A stretch of DNA of 64,000 nt from Roseiconus nitratireducens (GTDB lineage: Bacteria; Planctomycetota; Planctomycetia; Pirellulales; Pirellulaceae). The notes beneath the pieces were generated by a model. It searched no databases. It was not told where the DNA came from and worked only from the letters and a program-made list of their open reading frames with translations. The translations under genes were made by a program, and so were the position numbers. This document shows, one piece after another, positions 34,846 to 42,764 of the stretch. The stretch is from positions 45,606 to 109,605 of the forward strand of contig NZ_VWOX01000020.1 in assembly GCF_008629675.1 (NCBI RefSeq), written 5' to 3'. Each line of letters opens with the position of its first letter. The stretch's first letter is position 1.

Positions 34846-37800
34846 ATGTCGATCGCACTCAGCGAATTCTGGTCTCGTCTCGTCAGTGCCGGCATCACCG
34901 ATGCGCCGGGTTGCAAGCAGATGGCCGCCGCTTTCGCAGCGGCCCACCAGGGTGATCCGCCAGCCAACGCCGCCTCGCTGGCCAAGTTTCTGGTGCGAAC
35001 CGGTCAGCTGACATCGTTCCAGGCAAAGGCGCTCGTTTGCGAACCCGAACCCTCGTTGCGGGCCGGCGCGTTCGTGATCACGGGGGACCAGCCGCCGGTT
35101 CCGTTTCGACACTGGCTGCCGGTGCGAACGGTCTGTGAGAATTCGGCTGATCCGGTTCGCAACGGATTCCTGCTCAGAATCCCACTCGGTTCGCTCGACG
35201 ACACCCGCCGCGCGGCGTTGGCGGCTCACGCCAAAGTCAGCTGCCCCACGCTGCAGACAATCGAATTGTCCGGTGGAGCGCAATCGTCCGACGCCAATCG
35301 CACCGTGGATTTGTTCAGCCCGATTCCGGAGGGTGGATCGCTGTGGCAGGTGCTGCAAAAGAAACCCCGGCTGAGCGCGCGCAAGACCATTCGAATCGGC
35401 GTGGATGTGGCGCGCGCTCTGGCGGCGATGCATCAGGATGCTTCCACGACGTTGGTCCACGGTGCGGTCGCCGCCGACCACGTTTGGGTGACCCCCAAAG
35501 GCAACGCCGTCCTGCTGCGTGATCCGTCCATCACGTCCTGGTCACCGCACTCCGATGTGGCCTCCAGTTGGATCGATTGCATCGAGCCGGCCGCGCGCTA
35601 TGCCGCGCCGGAGCTTGCCGATCCCACCGCCGTGGCGACGCCACGTTCCGATCTGTACGCGCTGGGCTGCTTGCTGTTTTCTCTGCGAGTCGGTCGGCCT
35701 CCGTTTGAGGGCACGGACACGTCGGCGTTGTTCGCCGCCCACCAGGATCACATCCCCGATGAATTGCAGGACGCTGCCACTCGGGGCGCCGAGGGAGACC
35801 CGATCCTGCGTGTGGTCGCCTACGCGATGGCGAAAGATCCCGCGGCCCGATTCGACTCCGTCGCCGCCTTCGCCGACGCGCTGCAACGGGTGGGCGAAGT
35901 CATTCAGGAACACAAACAGTCCGCATCGAAACAGCCCCCGCCGAAAGCGGCTTCGGCAACCAACGCCCCCAAGAGGGAAGCCGTCCCCGCCGCAAAGCTC
36001 TCCGCCGCGGAAGCACCTGCGGGGGAGCAGATTGCCAAGGCAACCCAACCGACCGTCGCGAGGGAATCGGCGGCGACGTACCACACCAACACGGCTGCCC
36101 GGCCAGCGCCGCCGGCAACCGCTAACGACAGTTCACCCGCGGTCGAATCCGCCGCGGCCGCGACCCGGCCGGCAACGTCGACGCCTCCGCCGGTTGACCG
36201 CACACCGCCCGCGCAGACCGGGTCGGACACACGGCCCGTCGATGACGTGGCCGCCGTCGATCGGGCAGCCACCGCGCCGGACCGCGAGCCTCCTCAGCTG
36301 ACCGAGCAAGGATCGATCGCGATCGATACCTCGGCCCCCGAAACCTCGGCCCCGGAAACGAATCCCGAACAAGTCGCGGCGACCGCGGAAGCCGAGTTGT
36401 CGTCGGCTGAATTGTCTTCCGCTGCCGAGACGGCGCCGACGCGTCGTCGTCGACGACGTCGGAAGAAGAATCGGCTGCCCATTCTGGCCGGGATGATGAT
36501 CCTGCCGCTACTGATGCTGGGCCTGGCCATCGCGCTCAGTGGCAGCGGTGATGAAGAGACGAACGCGCCGCGACGTCCTCCTCCGCGTCTGACCGGCGCG
36601 GTCCCACGCGTCGGACAGGCTCGCCGGGACAGCCAATCCGATCCCAACCAAACCAACCCGACCGCGCCCGCGGGCGGTCCCGCAACGCAAAACGGCTATG
36701 AGATCGTCGACAGCGACCGACTGTTGTGGGTGCCGCCCTACCCGGCGGACACACAACCGCCGTCGTTGGAACTGCTGCCGCCGGGACCGGCGGCGTTGAT
36801 TTCCGTTCGGCTGGCAGCGATGACGGACAAAGCGGCTGCGCAACCGATGCTCACGACACTGCAACCGGAATTGGATCCGTTGATCGATGCGGCCGTCAGC
36901 CGCGCCGGCGTCGCACGCGACCAGATCAAACGCTGCACGATCGGGCTGTATCCTGGCCGCGGCGGATGGCCGGAGGTCGCATTGGCGGTCGAACTGGAAA
37001 CGCCGACCAGCATCGACTCGTTGACCCAGCGTTGGGGCGCATTGAAATCACAAACTCCCGACGGGGTCACCCTGTATGCCGGCGAAGACCTGGACGGCGA
37101 CGCGTACTTCGTCGCCGGCGGCGAACGAGGCAAGCTGGCCCCGGGGGCGGACGTGGAACGTTTCGCGGTGGCCTCGCTGGACCGCATCCGTGAAGTCGCC
37201 GAGTTGGACGGGGGTCCGATTCCGCTGGTCCGCAGCTTGCAAACCCTGTGGGACCGGACCAGCCGGGAAAGTGATTTGGTTGCCGTGATCACACCGAACT
37301 TCTTGTTCGCCGACGGGCGAGAACTGATCGCGTCGACGGTCCCGGAGTTCCAAGATCCGCTCAAACGGTGGCTGATCCCCGACGTGGCCGCCGCGTCGAT
37401 CACGGTGACCGCCGCCGACCAGACCCTGTACGTGGAACTGCGGGAAGTCCCCAGCGGCGGTGCGACCTCACCGGCACTGCTGAAGTCTTTCCGTGATGAA
37501 GTCGCGTCCTGGCCGCAGTGGGCAGATGATTTTATTTTGCAATCGGTACCCGATCCTTCCTGGCGGCTGCTGGCGAGTCGCTTGCCGCTGATGTTGCGTT
37601 TCGTCGGCCAACAGACGCGCAGCACGATCGAAGGGGAAACCGTTGTCGCGTCGCTGTACCTGCCGCCGGACGCGGCGGCGCAAGTCATGCTGGCATCGAT
37701 GTTGGCCATGAACACGCCGCCCGGCGGTCCGGTCGTCGCGTCCAAACCAAAGTCCACCGAGCCGCTGACGGTCCAGCAGATGCTCGATCGGCCGATGTCG

Positions 37801-38172
37801 ATTTCTTTCACCCAGGAGTCGTTGCAGTTCGCGGTGGCTGCGGTCGTCGATGAATTCACCCAATCACTTCCGAACAATTCCACGATGCCCGAAGTACGCA
37901 TCATCGGGAGCGACTTGGAAAAGAACGGCATCACCCAGAACCAGCAGATCCGTGGGTTTGAGAAACAAGCGGTCCCGCTGCGCACCGTCCTGACCGATCT
38001 GGTTTTGGGTGCCAATCCCGACAAGACAGCGACGGGCCCCAAGGATCCCAAACAGTCGTTGGTGTGGGTCGTGCATCCGTCGGGCAAAGAACCCCAGGAC
38101 ACGGAAATCCTGATCACGACGCGTGACGCCGCAGCGAATCAATACGAATTGCCGGCCGAGTTCCGCCCCTAG
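34846..38172 (+). CDS. Membrane-bound pseudokinase (STPK-like) with large extracytoplasmic domain
   Basis: This is an 1108-aa one-pass membrane protein. The N-terminal FLVRTGQLTSFQAKALV is the short element typical of planctomycete Ser/Thr kinases. The kinase C-lobe is recognisable (HGAVAADHVWVT, AARYAAPELADP, RSDLYALGCLLFSLRVGRPPF) but the catalytic residues are gone: HGAVAADHV replaces HRDLKPxN, LLRDP replaces DFG, and no Gly loop or VAIK Lys is seen. A Pro/Ala/Thr-rich linker (residues 350-540) holds two 5-residue repeats, then RRRRRRKKNR and one TM helix at about 545-565. The rest lies outside; its end (FAVAAVVDEFTQSLPNN to ANPDKTATG) is like a secretin/STN-type domain. It probably signals or scaffolds rather than phosphorylates. 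Confidence 0.85.
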   Translation: MSIALSEFWSRLVSAGITDAPGCKQMAAAFAAAHQGDPPANAASLAKFLVRTGQLTSFQAKALVCEPEPSLRAGAFVITGDQPPVPFRHWLPVRTVCENSADPVRNGFLLRIPLGSLDDTRRAALAAHAKVSCPTLQTIELSGGAQSSDANRTVDLFSPIPEGGSLWQVLQKKPRLSARKTIRIGVDVARALAAMHQDASTTLVHGAVAADHVWVTPKGNAVLLRDPSITSWSPHSDVASSWIDCIEPAARYAAPELADPTAVATPRSDLYALGCLLFSLRVGRPPFEGTDTSALFAAHQDHIPDELQDAATRGAEGDPILRVVAYAMAKDPAARFDSVAAFADALQRVGEVIQEHKQSASKQPPPKAASATNAPKREAVPAAKLSAAEAPAGEQIAKATQPTVARESAATYHTNTAARPAPPATANDSSPAVESAAAATRPATSTPPPVDRTPPAQTGSDTRPVDDVAAVDRAATAPDREPPQLTEQGSIAIDTSAPETSAPETNPEQVAATAEAELSSAELSSAAETAPTRRRRRRRKKNRLPILAGMMILPLLMLGLAIALSGSGDEETNAPRRPPPRLTGAVPRVGQARRDSQSDPNQTNPTAPAGGPATQNGYEIVDSDRLLWVPPYPADTQPPSLELLPPGPAALISVRLAAMTDKAAAQPMLTTLQPELDPLIDAAVSRAGVARDQIKRCTIGLYPGRGGWPEVALAVELETPTSIDSLTQRWGALKSQTPDGVTLYAGEDLDGDAYFVAGGERGKLAPGADVERFAVASLDRIREVAELDGGPIPLVRSLQTLWDRTSRESDLVAVITPNFLFADGRELIASTVPEFQDPLKRWLIPDVAAASITVTAADQTLYVELREVPSGGATSPALLKSFRDEVASWPQWADDFILQSVPDPSWRLLASRLPLMLRFVGQQTRSTIEGETVVASLYLPPDAAAQVMLASMLAMNTPPGGPVVASKPKSTEPLTVQQMLDRPMSISFTQESLQFAVAAVVDEFTQSLPNNSTMPEVRIIGSDLEKNGITQNQQIRGFEKQAVPLRTVLTDLVLGANPDKTATGPKDPKQSLVWVVHPSGKEPQDTEILITTRDAAANQYELPAEFRP
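36328..36357. repeat. 15-bp tandem duplication in the pseudokinase linker
   Basis: ACCTCGGCCCCCGAA and a one-base variant lie back to back in frame and encode TSAPETSAPET. A second five-residue repeat (AELSSAELSSA) follows about 60 bp downstream. Confidence 0.85.
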
Positions 38173-38230
38173 CCACAACAGCGGCGGACATGCACGCAGC
38201 TTCACGGAGTGAAAGGCGACAAACGAGTCG

Positions 38231-38250
38231 CCACGCTCGCCAGAGCGTGG
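38231..38250. repeat. Dispersed hairpin repeat, single copy
   Basis: CCACGCTCGCCAGAGCGTGG is a perfect eight-base stem with loop GCCA. It lies in the 157 bp between the convergent pseudokinase and GT4 genes and matches the arrays at 14916 and 31288. Confidence 0.85.
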
Positions 38251-38329
38251 CTTTCTGCTCTCTGGCGACAGCAGGGGTTCTGCAAAATTTCAGCCAGGGC
38301 CCAGCAGGACAGCGCCGCCATTGCGGCGA

Positions 38330-39616
38330 TCACGTCTGCCCGATCAGCCGTGCCAACTCTTCGGCCGAGGCCTGAATCGAATGCCGCGACCGGACACCGT
38401 CCCTTCCCTCCTCGGCAAGCCGCTGCCGACGTTGCGGATCGTTCACCAAGTCAATGATCCCGCGACACAGTGCGTCCAGATTGTCCGGCGGGACCAGCAC
38501 GCCTCCGCCGGTCGAGCGGACCAACTCGCCAAAGGCACCGTGGTCGGGCATCACGACCGGCGTCCCGGCCGCCAACGCCTCCAACACGAACAACCCTTTG
38601 GGATCTTCGTACTCGGTCGGCACGCTGAGCACATCGACGTCGCGAAGGAACCGGATTTTGCCCTGCAGGTCGGGGCTGCCGTGATAGACAAACCGGTCCT
38701 GCAAACCGACTTCGAGCAGCCGCTCGTGAATGGATTCCAGGTAGGCTTCGTTGGCCGGTCCCAACCAACCGGCCGCGTGCAGGGTCAACTGCGGGTGGTC
38801 GGGCGCGATCCGTTCGAACGCTTCAACCAATCGGTGCAGACCTTTTTCGGGCGCGATTCGGGCCAGGTAGCCCAGGCGGACGTCGGCGTCGGAAACGGGT
38901 CGCCGCTCGCCGGCATCGCTGAACGGTGCTAAATCGATCGACAAGGGCGTGCGGACCAGTTTGGCCGCGGGGATCTGCAGCAGCGCCCCCATCTTCTGGC
39001 CGTAGAAATCGCTGTGCACGCAGAACCGATCGACGTGCGGAACCAATTCGGCGCACAGCCGGATGGCTTCACTTCGCGAAGCCTCTGGCAGGTGGTCCAA
39101 AAAGATGTCGTCGCCTTGCAGCATGACGACGATCTTCACGCCGGGCAGATGCTTTCGAAGACCGGACAAGCCGCCGCCGATCAGCAGGTTCGTCAAGATG
39201 ACCACGTCCGGCCGCACGTCCCGAACGATCCAGTCCTCCAGCCGCTGAAATTCTTTGGCTTGATGGCCGTGCTCACCGCGCAACATGGACACGGCCAGGT
39301 TTCCCAACAGGGCCGGATCGGTGGCACCGGCACGGCGGGTGGCCCAGCGGATCAGGGGGGGAAAATCCACCAGGTGTCGGAGCGATTTCGGCAAATAACG
39401 CAACCAGGGCATCTGCTGCAGCAGATAGACCTGGATCCCGCCCAGAAACACCTGCTGGGTCGCGACACTTTCCTCGTCGGTCCGAATCGGGGTGTAAACG
39501 GGTTGCAACAGGCAGTCGATGCCGCAGCCCCGGAGCGCCTTGGCCAGCGCGTTGTCGTGCATGCAGCTGCCGCAGAACATGCCGGCGGCACCGGCGGTCA
39601 GATACACGACTTTCAT
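38330..39616 (-). CDS. GT4-family glycosyltransferase
   Basis: This is a 428-aa glycosyltransferase of family GT4 (GT-B fold). Motifs: VVYLTAGAAGMFCGSCMHDNALAKALR at the N-terminus, VVMLQGDDIFLDHLP, LGYLARIAPEKGLHRLVEAF in the nucleotide-binding half, then LSVPTEYEDPKGLFVLEALAAGTPVVM with the EX7E-type Glu. The donor and acceptor are unknown; it probably decorates lipid or polysaccharide. The start is ATG 39616, with AAGGAG upstream at good spacing; the frame reaches 39694 but without family sequence. It is divergent from the ROK kinase gene. Confidence 0.92.
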   Translation of the reverse strand: MKVVYLTAGAAGMFCGSCMHDNALAKALRGCGIDCLLQPVYTPIRTDEESVATQQVFLGGIQVYLLQQMPWLRYLPKSLRHLVDFPPLIRWATRRAGATDPALLGNLAVSMLRGEHGHQAKEFQRLEDWIVRDVRPDVVILTNLLIGGGLSGLRKHLPGVKIVVMLQGDDIFLDHLPEASRSEAIRLCAELVPHVDRFCVHSDFYGQKMGALLQIPAAKLVRTPLSIDLAPFSDAGERRPVSDADVRLGYLARIAPEKGLHRLVEAFERIAPDHPQLTLHAAGWLGPANEAYLESIHERLLEVGLQDRFVYHGSPDLQGKIRFLRDVDVLSVPTEYEDPKGLFVLEALAAGTPVVMPDHGAFGELVRSTGGGVLVPPDNLDALCRGIIDLVNDPQRRQRLAEEGRDGVRSRHSIQASAEELARLIGQT

Positions 39617-39791
39617 CGAAAAGGACTCCTTAATCGGGGCGATCGGCAAGCTTCCGAGCGGATTCGGGGACGAATCTTGCCGGTAGTTTGGCACGCTGAA
39701 AACGCTCGTTGTGACGACTGCGGCTCGTTTCTATACTCCGCCCTCCGGGGGATGGTCACCGGAACAGTTCTCTCCAGCCTTGGTCTTCACG

Positions 39792-40856
39792 ATGAGTTCG
39801 CAACCCGATTCATCCGTCAACGATGGACCGGTCCTCGCACCGATCGAATCTGCACGGGCGCCGTTTTATTGGGGAATCGACATCGGAGGCACCGGAATCA
39901 AACTGGGCTTGGTGGACGAAAACGGTAAAACAGTGGCCTATGAGAAGATAGCCACGCGTGAATCGGAAGGGGCGACGTCGGCCGTCCAGCGGATCGCTGC
40001 GATCGTCGGCGAAGTGGAGGACCGGCTGGGAGTGGCCGGCAAGGTGCCGGGTGTCGGGCTCGGCGCGCCCGGTCCGATGGACCTTCCCGGTGGCTCCCTG
40101 GTGGCCCCACCCCAACTCCCCTCCTGGTGGGACTTCCCGATCGTGTCGGCGACCGAGAAACTGCTGGGACGGCCGGTTGCGTTTTTGAACGACGCCAACG
40201 CCGCCGCGTTCGGCGAATTTTGGCTCGGCAGCGGGCGTGATTCGAATTCGATGATCCTGCTGACCCTGGGCACGGGCGTCGGCGGTGGGATTATTGTGGA
40301 AGGCGAACTGGTCAACGGCGTGAACAGTTTCGGCAGCGAGTGCGGCCACATCCTGGTCGATCCGTCTCCCACCGCCCGGCTGTGCATCTGGGGCGGCGGT
40401 CGCGGACAATTGGAGGCCTACGCCAGCGCCAGCGCGGTCGTGGGACGCACGCTGCAACGGCTGACCGACGGGGCCGAGAGCGCGCTCAGCGGTTTACTTG
40501 GTGGCGGCAATTCGGAATTGACGGCGTTGAAAGTCTACGAGGCGGCGAAGGAGCACTCCGACGCGCTGGCACTGGAGATCATTGACGAAACAGCAAGATG
40601 GCTCGGGATTGGCATCACCACCCTGGTCCACGCCCTGGATCCCGGCGTCGTGACTCTCGGCGGTGCCATGAACTTTGGCGGCTCAGAATGTCCCATCGGA
40701 CAACGGTTCCTTGACGGGATCAAAAACGAGTTCAAACACCGCACGTTTGAGAACGTGTACGAGGGCACCAGCATCGGCTTCGCTTCCCTGGGTGCCGACG
40801 CCGGATACTTGGGCGTTGCCGGATACGCTCGAAAACAAACTCTTAAAACACTATGA
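39792..40856 (+). CDS. ROK-family sugar kinase (glucokinase-like)
   Basis: This is a 354-aa ROK kinase, probably phosphorylating glucose or a related hexose with ATP. Motifs: WGIDIGGTGIKLGLVDENG (phosphate), VGLGAPGPMD, FLNDANAAAFGEFWLG (catalytic Asp), TLGTGVGGGIIVEGEL and ECGHILVDP (His). In most ROK proteins the next stretch binds zinc through CxCGxxGCxE. Here it reads RLCIWGGGRGQLEAYAS, with only one Cys left, so the zinc site is probably absent. The start is ATG 39792 (MSSQPDSS). Its stop overlaps the lepA start by four bases (ATGA), so the two are probably translated in a coupled way. Confidence 0.9.
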   Translation: MSSQPDSSVNDGPVLAPIESARAPFYWGIDIGGTGIKLGLVDENGKTVAYEKIATRESEGATSAVQRIAAIVGEVEDRLGVAGKVPGVGLGAPGPMDLPGGSLVAPPQLPSWWDFPIVSATEKLLGRPVAFLNDANAAAFGEFWLGSGRDSNSMILLTLGTGVGGGIIVEGELVNGVNSFGSECGHILVDPSPTARLCIWGGGRGQLEAYASASAVVGRTLQRLTDGAESALSGLLGGGNSELTALKVYEAAKEHSDALALEIIDETARWLGIGITTLVHALDPGVVTLGGAMNFGGSECPIGQRFLDGIKNEFKHRTFENVYEGTSIGFASLGADAGYLGVAGYARKQTLKTL

Positions 40857-42649
40857 CGAAACAGATTCGCAACTTCTGCATCATTGCCCACATCGATCAC
40901 GGCAAGAGCACCCTGGCGGACCGATTGCTGGAGGAAACCGGAACGGTCAGCAACCGCGAAATGAAGGCCCAACTGCTGGACGATCTGGAATTGGAACGCA
41001 GCCGAGGCATCACGATCAAAGCCCGCGCGGTGGCGATGAAGTTCAAACGCGGCAAAGAGGAATACGAGCTGAACCTGATCGACACCCCCGGGCACGTCGA
41101 CTTTCAGTACGAGGTTTCCCGGTCGTTGGCCTGCTGCGAAGGCGCGTTGCTGCTGGTCGACGCCTTCCAGGGTGTGGAAGCCCAAACGGTCGCCAACGCG
41201 TTCGCGGCCATGGAGCATGACCTGCACATCATCCCGGTGATCAACAAGATCGACCTGACCCACGCCCGGCCCGACGAAGTGGCCGAAGAAATGATGAACT
41301 CGTTGGGCACCGACCCCGACGAATGCGTCCGCGTCAGTGCGAAAACCGGTCAGGGCGTCGGTGATTTGGTCAACGCCATCATCGACCGCATCCCGGGTCC
41401 GACCGGTGACCCCAACGCGACTTTGCAGGCGATGGTGTTTGATTCCAATTACGACGACTTCCGGGGCGCGATCACCTACGTTCGCGTCATGCAGGGCACC
41501 GTGCGGAAGGGACAAAAAATCAAGTTCCTGCGCGCCGGCACCACCCACGACGTGGTCGAACTGGGACAGTTCGCCCCCCAACGTGTCTCCCGCGATGAAC
41601 TGGTTGCCGGTCAGGTCGGATACCTGATCTGCAACATCAAAAGCCTGGGAGACGTGCATATCGGCGACACGGTCAGCGTCGCCGGCGATCACCCGGCGCC
41701 GGCCTTGCCCGGCTATTCTCGGCCCAAGCGGATGGTGTACTGCGGTTTGTTCCCCAGCGACGGCCAGGATTTCAGTGACCTCCGCGACGCCTTGGAGCGT
41801 CTGGCCATCAACGATCCCAGCTTTGAATTCGAACCGGAAACCAGCGATGCCCTGGGGTTCGGTTTTCGCTGCGGATTCCTGGGGTTGCTGCACATGGAAA
41901 TCATCCAGCAGCGTCTGGAAAATGAATCGGACATCGATCTGGTCCAGACCGCGCCGAACGTGACCTACGAGGTGGTCAACAAGCGCGGCGAAACCATCCA
42001 GATTCACAAGCCGCAGGACGTTCCCGATCCAGGTGACATTGAGGAGTTTCGGCAACCGATCGTCCGCTGCAACATCATCGTGCCCAGCGAGTTCATCGGG
42101 CCGGTGATCCAATTGTGTCAGGAACGACGCGGCATCCAAAAGACACAGGAGTACCTGGGCGCCCAGCGGGCCATGCTGACTTACGACATTCCGCTGGCGG
42201 AAGTCGTTTACGATTTGCACGATCGAATCAAAAGCGCGACGCGGGGCTACGGCACGCTGGATTACGAAATGGTCGGCTACGAACCGGCCGATCTGGTCCG
42301 CTTGGACTTCCTGGTCAACGGCAATCGCGTCGATGCGCTGAGCATCGTTTGCAACCGGGCGGACGCCGACCGACGTGGACGCGCGGTCGCCAAAAAGCTG
42401 AAGAGCGAAATCGACCGCCACATGTTTGAAGTCGCCGTCCAGGCGGCGATCGGCAGCCGCGTCATCGCCCGCGAAACCGTTCCCGCGATGCGCAAGAACG
42501 TGACCGCCAAATGCTACGGCGGCGATATCACGCGAAAACGCAAACTGCTGCAAAAGCAAAAGGAAGGCAAAAAGCGGATGAAAGCGGTCGGCAATGTTGA
42601 GATCAGCCAGAAGGCCTTCATGGCCGTTCTCAGCGAAGCCGAAGGCTGA
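40853..42649 (+). CDS. lepA: Translation elongation factor 4
   Basis: LepA (EF4) is a ribosome-dependent GTPase that can back-translocate or remodel stalled ribosomes. At 598 aa it has the standard length. The GTPase motifs are AHIDHGKSTLADRLLE (P-loop), GITIKARAVAM (switch I), DTPGHVDFQYEV (switch II) and NKIDL. The LepA-specific C-terminal domain is present (AIGSRVIARETVPAMRKNVTAKCYGGDITRKRKLLQ) and lacks the EF-G domain IV. It starts inside the last codons of the ROK kinase gene. No residue in the GTPase centre is odd. Confidence 0.98.
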   Translation: MTKQIRNFCIIAHIDHGKSTLADRLLEETGTVSNREMKAQLLDDLELERSRGITIKARAVAMKFKRGKEEYELNLIDTPGHVDFQYEVSRSLACCEGALLLVDAFQGVEAQTVANAFAAMEHDLHIIPVINKIDLTHARPDEVAEEMMNSLGTDPDECVRVSAKTGQGVGDLVNAIIDRIPGPTGDPNATLQAMVFDSNYDDFRGAITYVRVMQGTVRKGQKIKFLRAGTTHDVVELGQFAPQRVSRDELVAGQVGYLICNIKSLGDVHIGDTVSVAGDHPAPALPGYSRPKRMVYCGLFPSDGQDFSDLRDALERLAINDPSFEFEPETSDALGFGFRCGFLGLLHMEIIQQRLENESDIDLVQTAPNVTYEVVNKRGETIQIHKPQDVPDPGDIEEFRQPIVRCNIIVPSEFIGPVIQLCQERRGIQKTQEYLGAQRAMLTYDIPLAEVVYDLHDRIKSATRGYGTLDYEMVGYEPADLVRLDFLVNGNRVDALSIVCNRADADRRGRAVAKKLKSEIDRHMFEVAVQAAIGSRVIARETVPAMRKNVTAKCYGGDITRKRKLLQKQKEGKKRMKAVGNVEISQKAFMAVLSEAEG

Positions 42650-42764
42650 CGCGCGCGATTCGACTTTTCCTCGACGCTCATTCCGCCGCCCGTTCGCAAC
42701 TTCCAAATTCCCTGGCGCGGTAATGAGAGGATGGACCTGTGCGGTCGTCCGTTTTGCCGGGCCA

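Noticed and set aside
36738..38117. 459-aa open frame antisense to the pseudokinase gene
   Set aside because: Ser/Thr-rich shadow frame; no domain.
40535..42706. 723-aa open frame antisense to lepA
   Set aside because: Antisense to a well-conserved gene; the composition (many V, D, R, H in strings) is that of a shadow frame.
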